Below the pieces are notes generated by a model. The model saw only the letters and a list, made by a program, of their open reading frames with translations, searched no databases and was not told the DNA's origin. This document shows positions 10,835-20,454 of a stretch of 64,000 nt of DNA, piece after piece (within the stretch, counting starts at the first letter, position 1; the number at the start of each line of letters is the position of its first letter). A program made the position numbers and the translations under genes. The stretch lies in the NCBI GenBank assembly GCA_025531455.1, contig JAMYHL010000042.1, positions 124,001 to 188,000 on the forward strand, given 5' to 3'. Source of the DNA: Apiotrichum sp. Y4204. Taxonomy: Eukaryota > Basidiomycota > Tremellomycetes > Trichosporonales > Trichosporonaceae.

Positions 10835-12414
10835 ATGTCTTGGTAAGAGTGCGCGGCGGGCTCTGCTGACCACAGGGGCGGGTACGTTGCTATCATGAGG
10901 CCGGGACGGGGTGGACGGGGACGGGGACGGGGACGGTGGGATGGGCGTGTGGTACGGCGACGACCTGCGTCATCGACGCCGGACGACCACTTCCTCGCGC
11001 CGACCCCCGCTACCCACCCCTTCGACCTCTGGCCTCAGCCTAGAGGCTATACTTATACTAATCACCAGATTCAAGAAGGCCGCGTCGCGCGCGGGCACGC
11101 AGCTCATGCAGAAGACGGGGCAGGTCGAGCGCACCCTCGACCCGGATTTTGAGGAGCAGGAAAGCAGGTATCGGACGTGAGTACGCGGGTGGGGGCCGGT
11201 ATGAAGAGAGCGGGATGAGGCCTTGGATGGCGTGCATGTCGGCGTGATGGCGAGAGTGGGAGCAATGCTGAGCTCGGGTGGGGCGCTCCGCAATGCAGGG
11301 ACGAGAGGGGGGCCGTGGCGGGTTGCGTGTGAAGCGTGGCAAGTCGTGTATCTTCGCTCGGTGACTCTTTTCCGGGATCGTTCAAGCAATATGCCCTGCG
11401 CTTAAAGGACTTGCCGATTGTCGTGGACGATGCTCGTCGGACCATCGGGCGGCATACGGCGCGCAGTTCATGCACAGCCCCTGCGGTGGCGTTCACATGC
11501 TCCTACACACTCACAGACTCATCTCGGACACCATACTTACACGCAGGATGGAGAAGTCCTCGACCGGTCTGCAGAAGGATGCCAAGACATATCTCGACGC
11601 GATGCGGAGTGAGTGCGTCTATGCGCGCCGCACTGATGCCAGCCATGTCTTCGTCACAGAAGCGCATTGCCGACACCATCGCGCTCTTCTACACGGCCGA
11701 CAGGGGGTCTGATGTGAGTTGTTCGCGTAACATTCGTTGAACCATTGTTGACATGCAGGGCGCCATGGCAGGACATTCGTACCAGGCTGCCGTCGACGAG
11801 CTCGACAACATAGTGACCCGCGATCTCGTAGGCCCCATGATACGACTTGTACTGACATGCAGGACGGCCCGTTCCGTGCCACGGTTCTCGAGCCCGTCGG
11901 CCGGCTGAACCAGTACTTTAATAACGTTAACGCTGCGATCGATAAGCGCAACCACAAGCTCATCGACTATGACTCGACACGGGCAAAGGTTCGCAAGCTG
12001 GTGGAGAAGCCCGCGGACGACTCCACCAAGCTGCCAAGGGTGGGTCCTGCAAAGTCTTCTCTCCTTCTAACAACTCTAGGCGCAGCAGGAACACGACGAG
12101 GCGCGCGAAATCTACGAGCTGCTCAATGATCAGCTAATTGCCGAGCTCCCGCAGATGGTCGAGCTGCGTGTCCGTGAGTGCTTTTGGTCCTGTTGCCTTT
12201 CACTGCTTATCTGACCTCAGCGTACCTTGACCCCTCGTTCGAGTCCATGGTGCGCTGCCAGCTGCGCTTTGCCGAGGAGGGCTACGAGAAGCTTTCGAAC
12301 GTGCAGCGCTACTTTAACGACAACATCCGCGACGACTACGCCAACGGCCAGCTCGACGTGCAGGTGGAAAACGTGCTTGCCGAGATGAAGGAGCTGGCCA
12401 TTTACGGCGTTTAG
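10835..12414 (+). CDS. HOB3: BAR-domain protein HOB3/RVS161 (amphiphysin-like)
   Basis: Membrane-curving N-BAR protein acting in endocytosis and actin patch organisation as partner of an RVS167/HOB1-type protein. Nine exons are needed: 10835-10842 (8 nt), 10876-10881 (6 nt), 11069-11176, 11547-11608, 11643-11713, 11759-11827, 11863-12039, 12080-12173, 12221-12414. They give 262 residues, the usual family length. The first two mini-exons and the start of the third encode MSWGGFKKAASRAGTQ, which matches the family start and gives the microexon strong support. Further family landmarks are RIADTIALFY, RKLVEKPADD, VPYLDPSFESMV and RDDYANGQLD. The third intron is long (370 nt) compared with the others. 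Intron 2 begins with a GGGGAC repeat. Confidence 0.93.
10899..10938 (+). repeat. GGGGAC-type G-rich repeat in HOB3 intron 2
   Basis: Four runs of four G in a row separated by AC or similar (with flanking GGG runs) lie just downstream of the 6-nt microexon. The transcript strand is the G-rich one, so an RNA G-quadruplex is possible. Confidence 0.7.
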
Positions 12415-13106
12415 ATGGTGTGGAGCTCGGGCACATGATTGCGGCCGGCACCCTTGTTAGAAGAGACTGTTGTATAATGCAGTCGCGATGCAGTCGTACA
12501 GTATCATGCGAGAGTTGGAGTGCTGCTCCTGTGAGAGAGGAGCACCAAGAGGTCGGCGACAAACCCTGCCGATGTCATGCACTGTCGTGGGATTGTCGTT
12601 TCAAAGACGTGCCTGTTCATTCACTCTGGTATCAACTCGTGTATTTCGTGTTCTCCGCTGCAATAAGTGGGCCAGCAGACACACGATACTTCGGATCCGG
12701 AGTGTCTCCGATGATGTTCGTAGTGGCGGCTCGGAATCTTCTCAGCCCCCGGATCCGCTATCTCAGATAGTGGTTGCATACCCAGCTGCACCCTATTCCC
12801 CGACTTTGTAGCCAACCATCTCGTTAGCTTGAGCCAGCTACCGACACATACACCAGGATAGCAGGGCTCGTCCTGTGCAGAACAGGTATTGAGCCAAGAG
12901 CAGTGTGGGCGTAGATCACATATCGCCGAGTGTTTGTGATGGATGTACACGCCCGCGATATCCGCGCGACGTCACTCTTCTCGGATCCGAAAATGACTCG
13001 CGCCAAGCGGAAGACAGTTGTCCAGCATGTCCAGCGTCTGGGATAAATACAGCATTGACCCTCCAGATGTCTCCTCTACAAATCATTCGCAGCTCCCCCA
13101 TACACG
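12415..13106. other. intergenic region
   Basis: About 690 bp between HOB3 and the ABC-F gene with no convincing coding frame. A GATAAATA element near 13042 could serve as a weak TATA-like site for the ABC-F gene. Confidence 0.4.
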
Positions 13107-15368
13107 ATGGTCGCCCTCACGCTCGACACGGTGGTAGCCGCCGCGCCGGCCGACGTGCGCGAGACGCTCGACGACGAGACGCTCGCGTACCTCCGCACGG
13201 TGGTGCCGCAGGCCGCCGAGGCCGACGAGATGCGCCGCGCGCTCACGCCGTTCCTCGGTATGAGCGCAAAGGACCTCGACGCGATGTTTACGCGGCTCTC
13301 ACTTGGGGATGGGAACGAGGAGAAGGAGAAGGTCAAGGAGAAGAAGGAACGGCGGAAGGACGACAAGGACCGGGACCGACCGACCAAGCCGCCCGTACAG
13401 GCGTATTCCCAGCAATCCCGCTTCCACTCCGCGACGCTCACGACACTGAGCAAGGACGTGGATTTGCGCAACGTCAACATTGTGATTGGGGACACGGACC
13501 TGCTTGTCGACTCGCGCCTCTGGCTCAAGGCCGGGACGCACTACGGCCTCGTGGGGCGGAACGGGGCGGGCAAGTCGACGCTGCTCGGCGTGATCGGGGA
13601 CAAGTCGCTCGTCGGCTGGCCAGAGAACATACGCACGCTGTATGTCCAGCAGCTCGATGTCGTGGACACGGACGAGAGTGTCATTGAGACGGTTCTCGGG
13701 GCGGATATCGAACGGCACAAGCGCGTAGGGGACGTGCGGCGCCTCGAGGCGGCTGTGACGGAACAGCAAGGGGTCGAGGACGCGATCGAGGCGTATGTCA
13801 AGCGCATTGCGGAGGAGCGTATCGATGCAGCGCAGAAGATTGCGACGCTTCGTAGTGGGAAGCGAGGGAAGACGGCCCGCGGGGTCGCGCTCAAGGCCGA
13901 GCAGACGATGGTTGCCGCCGTCCGCGCCGAGGTGTACGGAGACGCTGCTGCTGATACCGCGGGTATTGCAGCTGCCGCGACTGGCGTGCTGGCCAAGCTG
14001 TATGCCGAGCTCGATGCAATGGACGCACATTCGGCCGAGGCACGCGCCCGTGCCATTCTGACGTCGCTCGATGTCAGCGACGAGATGGCCGATGGGCCAG
14101 TGCGACGGCTCTCTGGTGGATGGCGTATGCGTGTGGCACTCGCAAAGGCCATGTTTGTCCAGCCCGACGTCCTCCTCCTTGATGAGTGCACAAACCACTT
14201 GGATCTCGCGGCTATTGCGTGGCTCCAGGAGTATCTCACTTCACTCGTCGATATTACCATTGTGTGCGTCTCGCACGACCGCGACTTTCTCAACGCCATC
14301 TCGCAGGAGATTATCCGCCTCAAGGACCGCACGCTGTCGTACCATCCCGGAAACTACGACGACTATGAGCAGACAGAGGACGAGCTGCGGAAGAAGAAGG
14401 AACGGCAGCACGCGTCGCTTGAGCGGAGACGGGAACACGTCAAGAAGAGTATCGAAAAGTTCAAGGCGCATGCAAAATCCGCCAACGATGACAAGGTGCT
14501 CGGCCAGGTCGCCTCGCGGGCCAAGAAGCTTGAGCGCATGAGCGGCATGGAAAAGACAGAGGACGGGAAACGCTTCAAGGTGTCGTACTGGGCGGGATAC
14601 CACGATACCATGCGCCCAGAGATTGAGCTCATCAAAGCCGAAAAGGAGGTCGATCTGCGATTACCCCAGCCGGATGCGATCGTGTCTCCTGGCCCGATCC
14701 TGTCCCTTAACTCGGTGTCGTTCTCGTACCCCAAGAAGAAACACCGCGTGCTGAAGAGCATTTCGCTGTCGATCATGTACGGCGACCATATCGCCATAGT
14801 GGGATTGAACGGCTGCGGCAAGTCGACGCTCGTCCAGCTCATTGCTGGTGCCCTTCAGCCGACACATGGGCATATCGAGCGGCACGGGCGCCTCAAGATC
14901 GGCCACTACACACAGCACTTTGTCGACGAACTCTCTTCTGTGCGGGAGAGTGCGTTGGCGATGTTGATCGATCACGCGCGCGAGGTGAACACTGGTCCAG
15001 ACGGCATCCCCGCAGAGCCAAAAGAGGGCGACATGCGCAAGTGGCTCGGCTCCTTCGAGCTCGGAGGCAGTCTCGCCACGCGGCCGGTCCACACCCTCTC
15101 TGGAGGCCAGCGCGCCCGCCTCGCCATGGCACTCATGCTCTTCTCCCGCCCGCACCTCTTACTTCTCGACGAAATCACAAACCATTTGGACATGTACGCC
15201 GTCCAAGGCCTCGTCTCCGCCGTAAACGAATTTGAGGGCGCGGTCGTGCTCATCACCCACGACCGCCACTTTGTCCGCGAGACGGCCGACGAGGTGTATG
15301 CCCTCGAGGGCGGGCGGCTCAAGCTCCTGGAGAGCGTTGATGACTATGTGGCGCGGTTCGACGCATAG
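13107..15368 (+). CDS. ABC-F family ATPase (GCN20/ABCF-like)
   Basis: Intronless 753-residue soluble protein with two ABC ATPase domains and no membrane segments, hence ABC-F: ribosome-associated ATPases in translation control, biogenesis or rescue. The N-terminal 100 residues form a small helical domain and a lysine/glutamate-rich linker. First ATPase: Walker A GRNGAGKST near residue 150, signature LSGGW, Walker B ending LLLLDEC. Second: GLNGCGKST, LSGGQ, Walker B ending LLLLDEI. The usual DEP is DEC and DEI here, but both catalytic glutamates are present, so hydrolysis should be possible. The linker between the domains (EQTEDELRKKKERQHASLERRREHVKK region) is long and charged. Length fits GCN20, but orthology to GCN20, ARB1 or another fungal ABC-F cannot be settled by eye. 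Confidence 0.88.
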   Translation: MVALTLDTVVAAAPADVRETLDDETLAYLRTVVPQAAEADEMRRALTPFLGMSAKDLDAMFTRLSLGDGNEEKEKVKEKKERRKDDKDRDRPTKPPVQAYSQQSRFHSATLTTLSKDVDLRNVNIVIGDTDLLVDSRLWLKAGTHYGLVGRNGAGKSTLLGVIGDKSLVGWPENIRTLYVQQLDVVDTDESVIETVLGADIERHKRVGDVRRLEAAVTEQQGVEDAIEAYVKRIAEERIDAAQKIATLRSGKRGKTARGVALKAEQTMVAAVRAEVYGDAAADTAGIAAAATGVLAKLYAELDAMDAHSAEARARAILTSLDVSDEMADGPVRRLSGGWRMRVALAKAMFVQPDVLLLDECTNHLDLAAIAWLQEYLTSLVDITIVCVSHDRDFLNAISQEIIRLKDRTLSYHPGNYDDYEQTEDELRKKKERQHASLERRREHVKKSIEKFKAHAKSANDDKVLGQVASRAKKLERMSGMEKTEDGKRFKVSYWAGYHDTMRPEIELIKAEKEVDLRLPQPDAIVSPGPILSLNSVSFSYPKKKHRVLKSISLSIMYGDHIAIVGLNGCGKSTLVQLIAGALQPTHGHIERHGRLKIGHYTQHFVDELSSVRESALAMLIDHAREVNTGPDGIPAEPKEGDMRKWLGSFELGGSLATRPVHTLSGGQRARLAMALMLFSRPHLLLLDEITNHLDMYAVQGLVSAVNEFEGAVVLITHDRHFVRETADEVYALEGGRLKLLESVDDYVARFDA

Positions 15369-16204
15369 ACTGGTGGGGAGTGTTGTGTACATACATATTG
15401 TAGATGTATTATTTCCGATAGGCCGCGGTTGGCTCTGCATCGAGTCGGGAGGAGATCTCGTCGGGAGAGCAGTGCTTGGCTTGGCTTCCCAAAGATTACG
15501 ACAAACCCTCACTCCCGATGGAACTATTGCGGTGCCGAAGCCGTCTGGAGACAGGGGCAGTTGACTCGATCCTCGAGCCGTCCTGATGTGTCAGTGGCAA
15601 AGATGCATAACAGTGTCCAATTACATTGCAGCAAGCATGAAGCCACTGGAATCTAACCGCTGACCATCAGAGATCGCCTTGCCGTTCTGTGAGTGCCGAG
15701 TCAGCTGCGAGTCGGCATCGACTCTGTGAGAGGTGGCGATGAGATCTCTTCTCGTGGAAGGATGCCACACCTAATCCGCCACCGAGTTTGCCACCCGCCA
15801 CACCCCGCCTCTTCCCCACACGTGCCCCCGCTGGCCCCCTGGCCCCCTGGCACCCCCTGGGTTCCGCATACGAATCCCTCACAGAATCACAGTGACGTCT
15901 GGCAAGACCTCGATTAGAGTCGCGGGTCGGGTTTGCCGCCCATATCTATCTATTGATTCTAATTGCATCCATCCACCTTCAGATCTCTCTCATTTGTTCC
16001 ACAATCCGCCATCCCGCCAAGCACAAGAAAGAAGAACCCAAAGAAGCCATCGACTCGAAACAGTCGCGCACCTCAAAAGGCGAACGTTTATCATCCCGGA
16101 CACATCCATTTCCTATACCTTAGACCACATCAACCATCACACACCGACTCACCCCGCATCACACTGCATCACACCGCCTACGCGCATCCATCGCTTAGCC
16201 CACG
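15369..16204. other. intergenic region
   Basis: About 840 bp. Contains a cytosine-rich stretch (15775-15870, repeated GGCCCCCTGG-type units) and, from about 15950, a long adenine/cytosine-rich leader of the next gene. No gene seen. Confidence 0.5.
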
Positions 16205-18078
16205 ATGACAACGCTGCGGTCGTTCCAGGCCGAGATTGAGAACTTTGCGCACGAGAAGCAGCGCCAGGCAATAGCGCGCGCACGAGAGGCGCACGCCGCT
16301 GCCGAGTTGGCCAAGCCGAGGAAGGAGAAGGAGAAGGTCGAGGCCAAGCCCGAGGCTGCTGTTGAGCCGCAGCCCGAGGCCCAGATTGAGGACATCCGGA
16401 TAGAGGTGGGTATGAGCTGGTTTCCGCACGCTCACCGACAGGAGCTGCTCAAGGAGGGGAATGATGAGAAGATACGTGCCGCCCTCGCGTCGTTGTTACT
16501 GCGCGAGCACGGCGAGGTGATTATCGCGCTTGAGGGCGCGTCCCTCGAGAAGGAGGAGGGACGCCTCGCTGCCTCGGCGGCCGCGATCCAGACGGACATG
16601 ACACAGCTGTATCGCGACGAGGAGGGCGCGTGCTGGATGGTGCGTCTGCGCCCGCACCGCGTCGAGGACGTGATGGAGGTGCGTGTTGCCGTCGTGGGCA
16701 ATGTGGACGCCGGCAAGTCGACGACTCTGGGCGTCTTGACACGGGGCGGACTCGACGACGGGCGCGGCAAGGCGCGAGTCGCATTGTTCCGCCACCCGCA
16801 CGAAATCGAGTCGGGGCGCACATCGTCTGTCGGCGGCGAGATCCTCGGATTTACCACCACCGGCCAGCCAATCTACCCCTCTGCGCATGATGCGTCGGGC
16901 GCCAAGCGCGAGAAGCTCAACTGGGAGGAGATTTGTAAACGCGCGGCAAAAGTGGTTTCGTTTATCGACCTTGCGGGCCACGAGCGATATTTCAAGACTA
17001 CACTCTTTGGTCTCTCTGGCTGTGCCCCCGACTATGTGCTCCTCATGGTTGGTGGCAACGCGGGCTTGATCGGCATGTCTAAAGAGCACCTCGGCGTCGC
17101 GCTCGCCCTCAACGTCCCAATAGCGGTGTGCATCACAAAGGTGGGTAGTAACCTTGCAGGGCGTTGGCTCACTGTAGACCGACATGACGCCCCCGAATAT
17201 TCTCGAGCAGACAGTCAACATGCTGGTCAAGGTGCTCAAGAGCCCCGGATGCCGGCGGGTACCCGTGTTTGTCGAGGATGCGCGGCAGGCGGTCGACGCG
17301 GCGCGCCAGCTCTCGCGCCCTTCGGGCGGCTCCAAGTGGGTGTGTTTTGGTGTTTGTCACTGACGCAAGATTATGCCCCATCTTCAAGGTGTCCAACGTC
17401 ACGGGGAAGAACATAGACAACGTGCGGACATTTCTCAACTGCCTCCCGTCGTCGCAGATGGACGAGCGGTATGTGGTCGACGCGCCTATGGAGTTCCAGA
17501 TCAGCGACGTCTTTTCGGTGCCGTTCGTCGGCACGGTCGTTTCTGGCGTCGTGACTGCCGGCGTCGTGCATCCCAACGACCCTGTCCTCCTCGGCCCCGA
17601 CTCGCTTGGCCACTTTATTCCCTCGGTGATCAAGACCATTGAGCGCAAACGCGCAAAAGTTGACTCTGCCGAGGCTGGCCAGAGCGTATCGTACGTTGCT
17701 TCTTCCTTCCTTCCTGCTGACTCCAGATTTGCGCTCAAACGCATCCGCCGGCAACAGGTGCGCAAGGGCATGGTGCTGGTGGCCAAATCCGACACGCCCC
17801 CGAAAGCCGCCAAGCGCTTCGAAGGCATGGTCATGGTCCTGCACCACGCATCCACCATCCAGCCGCGCTACACTGCGATGCTGCACTGCGGCGCCATCCG
17901 CCAGACGGTGCGCATCGAGTCGCTCGACCACCCCTCGGGCTTGATCCGCACGGGCGACAGGTGCAAAGTCGTGTTTGAGTTTATCGGCCATGCCGAGTAC
18001 GTCAAGGAGGGCCAGCTGATTCTTCTCCGCGAGGCGAAGACAAAAGTGCTCGGCGTGGTGACCAAGGTGCTTGAATAG
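16205..18078 (+). CDS. GTPBP1/GTPBP2-like translational GTPase
   Basis: Five exons (16205-16405, 16442-17140, 17178-17335, 17370-17690, 17727-18078) give 576 residues. G1 is GNVDAGKST (about 153-161), G3 DLAGH, and G4 falls at the exon junction as TKTD. Later GTPBP1 landmarks are [58 protein letters not shown] and [17 protein letters not shown]. Animal GTPBP1 is an EF-1A-like GTPase linked to exosome-mediated mRNA decay and ribosome stalling; the fungal role is little known. The first intron is only 36 nt, a multiple of three and free of stops, so retention would insert 12 residues after residue 67. The N-terminus is charged and lacks a targeting signal. Confidence 0.88.
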
Positions 18079-18327
18079 GATGCTTGAGGGCAGAGCGTAG
18101 CTCATAGGATCGTGGGCAGAGGGGATCGGAAGACAGGTCCGAGGCGGAGTTGCCATAGGCCCCATGCGAAAGTGGAGGCCGTCATCGTAGTACAGTAGTC
18201 GTAGTAGCATGTATCGTATCCCATGTAAGCGGGACCAATTAGCGCCGCCCAATTCCGCACCTCACCCTCAGCCAAAAGTCGGTCGCCACTAACTGTCCTT
18301 GTTGCCATCACTCCATCTACTTCTACA

Positions 18328-18987
18328 ATGTTCGCCCGCGCCGGTCTCCGCACATTCGTGAGCTATCCCTATCGTTTCGAGCTCACCGCAGGCCGCCCTT
18401 CCCCGCGCGCAGGTCGCCCGCGCCAACGCCGCCATCGCGCAGCGCCGCGCCCTCAGCGACGAGGCGCGCAAGCTCATCGACAATGTGAGTCAGCACAGTG
18501 GGATCCCTGCGCGCGTAATGTGACGAGCTGCTGCATCAATTCAAGCTGGGTCTCTAGCTATATCTCCATCCCTTGACTCACACTAACACCAGGCGGTGCA
18601 CGAGAACCCGCTCGTCGTCTTCATGAAGGGCACGCCCGAGCAGCCGCAGTGCGGCTTTTCCCGCGCCGTCTGCCAGATTCTAGAGGTACAGGGCGTCCCG
18701 CGCGAAAAGCTCGTCTCGTTCAACTGTCTCGAGGACCCCGAGCTCCGCGAGGGCATCAAGGAGTACAGGTGGGGAATGACAAAAGAAAGTGCTTACATCA
18801 GCGAGTGGCCGACGATCCCGCAGGTGTACGTCAAGGGCGAGTTTGTCGGCGGATGCGACATTATGCTCTCGAGTAAGTGTTGAAGTGTAATTGTGCTGAT
18901 GGAACAGTGCACCAGTCTGGCGAGCTCGAAAACCTCCTCGTCAAGGAGGGCCTTGTTGAGGAGCTGCCGGTCGAGGAGAAGAAGTAG
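18328..18987 (+). CDS. GRX5: mitochondrial monothiol glutaredoxin GRX5
   Basis: Five exons (18328-18357, 18392-18484, 18593-18768, 18802-18872, 18908-18987) give 149 residues. The first ~40 residues are Arg/Ala-rich without acidic stretches, fitting a mitochondrial presequence ([10 protein letters not shown]). The domain has the monothiol CGFS active site within PQCGFSRAV, preceded by FMKGTPEQ, then [20 protein letters not shown], which holds the glutathione-binding TIPQVY and GGCD motifs. GRX5 hands [2Fe-2S] clusters from the Isu scaffold to targets in the mitochondrial matrix. All splice phases agree. Confidence 0.94.
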
Positions 18988-19302
18988 ATTTAGCGAAAAG
19001 ATGAAATCGTGCGCCACTCGTCGATCTGGGTATATTTCTTTCTCGTCTCTGCTTGGATACTGAACTCCGACTTGTACTGATGGGCTCATACACTCACAGG
19101 CTCATACACTGACACCATCGGCGGCCAGTCACTGGCTACGCTCCCGACAGCAGAGGGCGGGTGTTCCCGAGATATCCGAGATCCGAGTTCACAGTCCTCG
19201 AGCTCTCTGATCTCTCCACTCTCCACTCTTCTCACGTGCTTTTCACGCGGGGTTTCGCCGATCCCGATACCAGTCCACCCCAAAAGTCACGTCAGCCGAG
19301 TC
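18988..19302. other. intergenic region
   Basis: 315 bp between GRX5 and tRNA-Val. Holds an imperfect direct repeat of GGCTCATACACT (about 19082-19109). No gene seen. Confidence 0.5.
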
Positions 19303-19389
19303 GGCGATTTAGCTCAGTTGGTTAGAGCGCATGCTTTACATCCAGTGGATGCACGCATGAGGCCGGCGGTTCGACCCCGTCAATCGTCA
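19303..19389 (+). tRNA. tRNA-Val (anticodon TAC) with 13-nt intron
   Basis: Acceptor stem GGCGATT pairs with AATCGTC (19382-19388, one G-U) and discriminator A at 19389. D arm GCTC..GAGC, anticodon stem CATGC/GCATG, loop T-T-TAC-A then a 13-nt intron at 19341-19353 and C38. The T arm is GGCGG-TTCGACC-CCGTC. Anticodon TAC lies at 19337-19339. The intron sits one base 3' of the anticodon, the standard eukaryotic position. Confidence 0.9.
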
Positions 19390-20454
19390 CATGTTTTTGC
19401 CCTGGCGGCCGGCGGGGACGATGCGAACTGCGAAGATATTGAATGTGAGATGGAAATGGGATGGAGTTGAAATGTTGGCGCGTATCGACTGGAATGGATC
19501 GGCAAGTGTTCTGTGTTCCGTGTTCCATCTGGGCACAGTGATCCGCACGTTGATCGCCACTTTGGGTATTCGGCTGCGTGTCCCACCGCACCATGTTAGG
19601 AGGCTGGATGCAGGATTACCACTCCCGTTGCGCAGAGAAAGGGCTGCGTGGGATTTAGATGCTTTGGGGATCATGCATATCGAGAATTGTATAGGCGGTT
19701 TTCTTTCTGTTTGATGGACAAGGGAAGTGGGACGTGGGACGTGTGTGTGGCGAACTGCACCCCGGAGCGCCAAGCACCACTGGCCACTGGACGCACCGCT
19801 CTTCGTCTGATACGGTCTGCATATCCTACAGTATACCAGATATAAAGCGATATGACGGCCCTCAGTAGCGGTACGACGTGATGCAATGCCAGACTGCGAT
19901 CTGCGGCATTGCTCGAACCTCGACACCGACAAGCCCACCACAGAATCCTCCCAACTCGAGGCTCCACTCTGAGCTTTATGGCACATTGTGCCCATCTAAA
20001 GCAAATCGACCCCGGCTCATTCTGCAAGCTGCAAGGACGGCCGATTTGATGTTTGTTTGATGTTTGTTATTAGTGTGCACGTGTTACATGGTGGGAGGAG
20101 GAAGCCAAGCCTTTATTTATTTATTTTATCTCTTGTCTTTCTCTCCGCTAGTCTTCCATTCCGATTCCTCTGTCGACTGTCGCGGCGCGGTGTTGGCAGT
20201 GCCTAGTGTCACTGCTCAGGTGTGCTTAGCTGGCCCGAGTCGTATGCAGCATGAGACGGGTGAAGATGGCACGCCACAGCCACGAACGCACTGCTAAGAT
20301 GTGAATTGATCGTGGTCGCTAATTGCTGCCACACCAGACCTTCCGCCTGCCTCACCTATCATTCGCCTATCTGCACCCTGCTTTTGTCCGCTGCTGCTCA
20401 ACCCATGTTATAAACTGCAAACACTCATCCATTTCACAGATCAACTACAACGCC
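19390..20454. other. intergenic region
   Basis: About 1.07 kb between tRNA-Val and the 3' end of HEM1. Includes a T-rich patch near 20110-20150. No coding frame that looks real. Confidence 0.5.

Noticed and set aside
13299..14332. Minus-strand frames opposite the ABC-F gene
   Set aside because: The plus-strand protein has both ATPase domains intact; these frames are its mirror.
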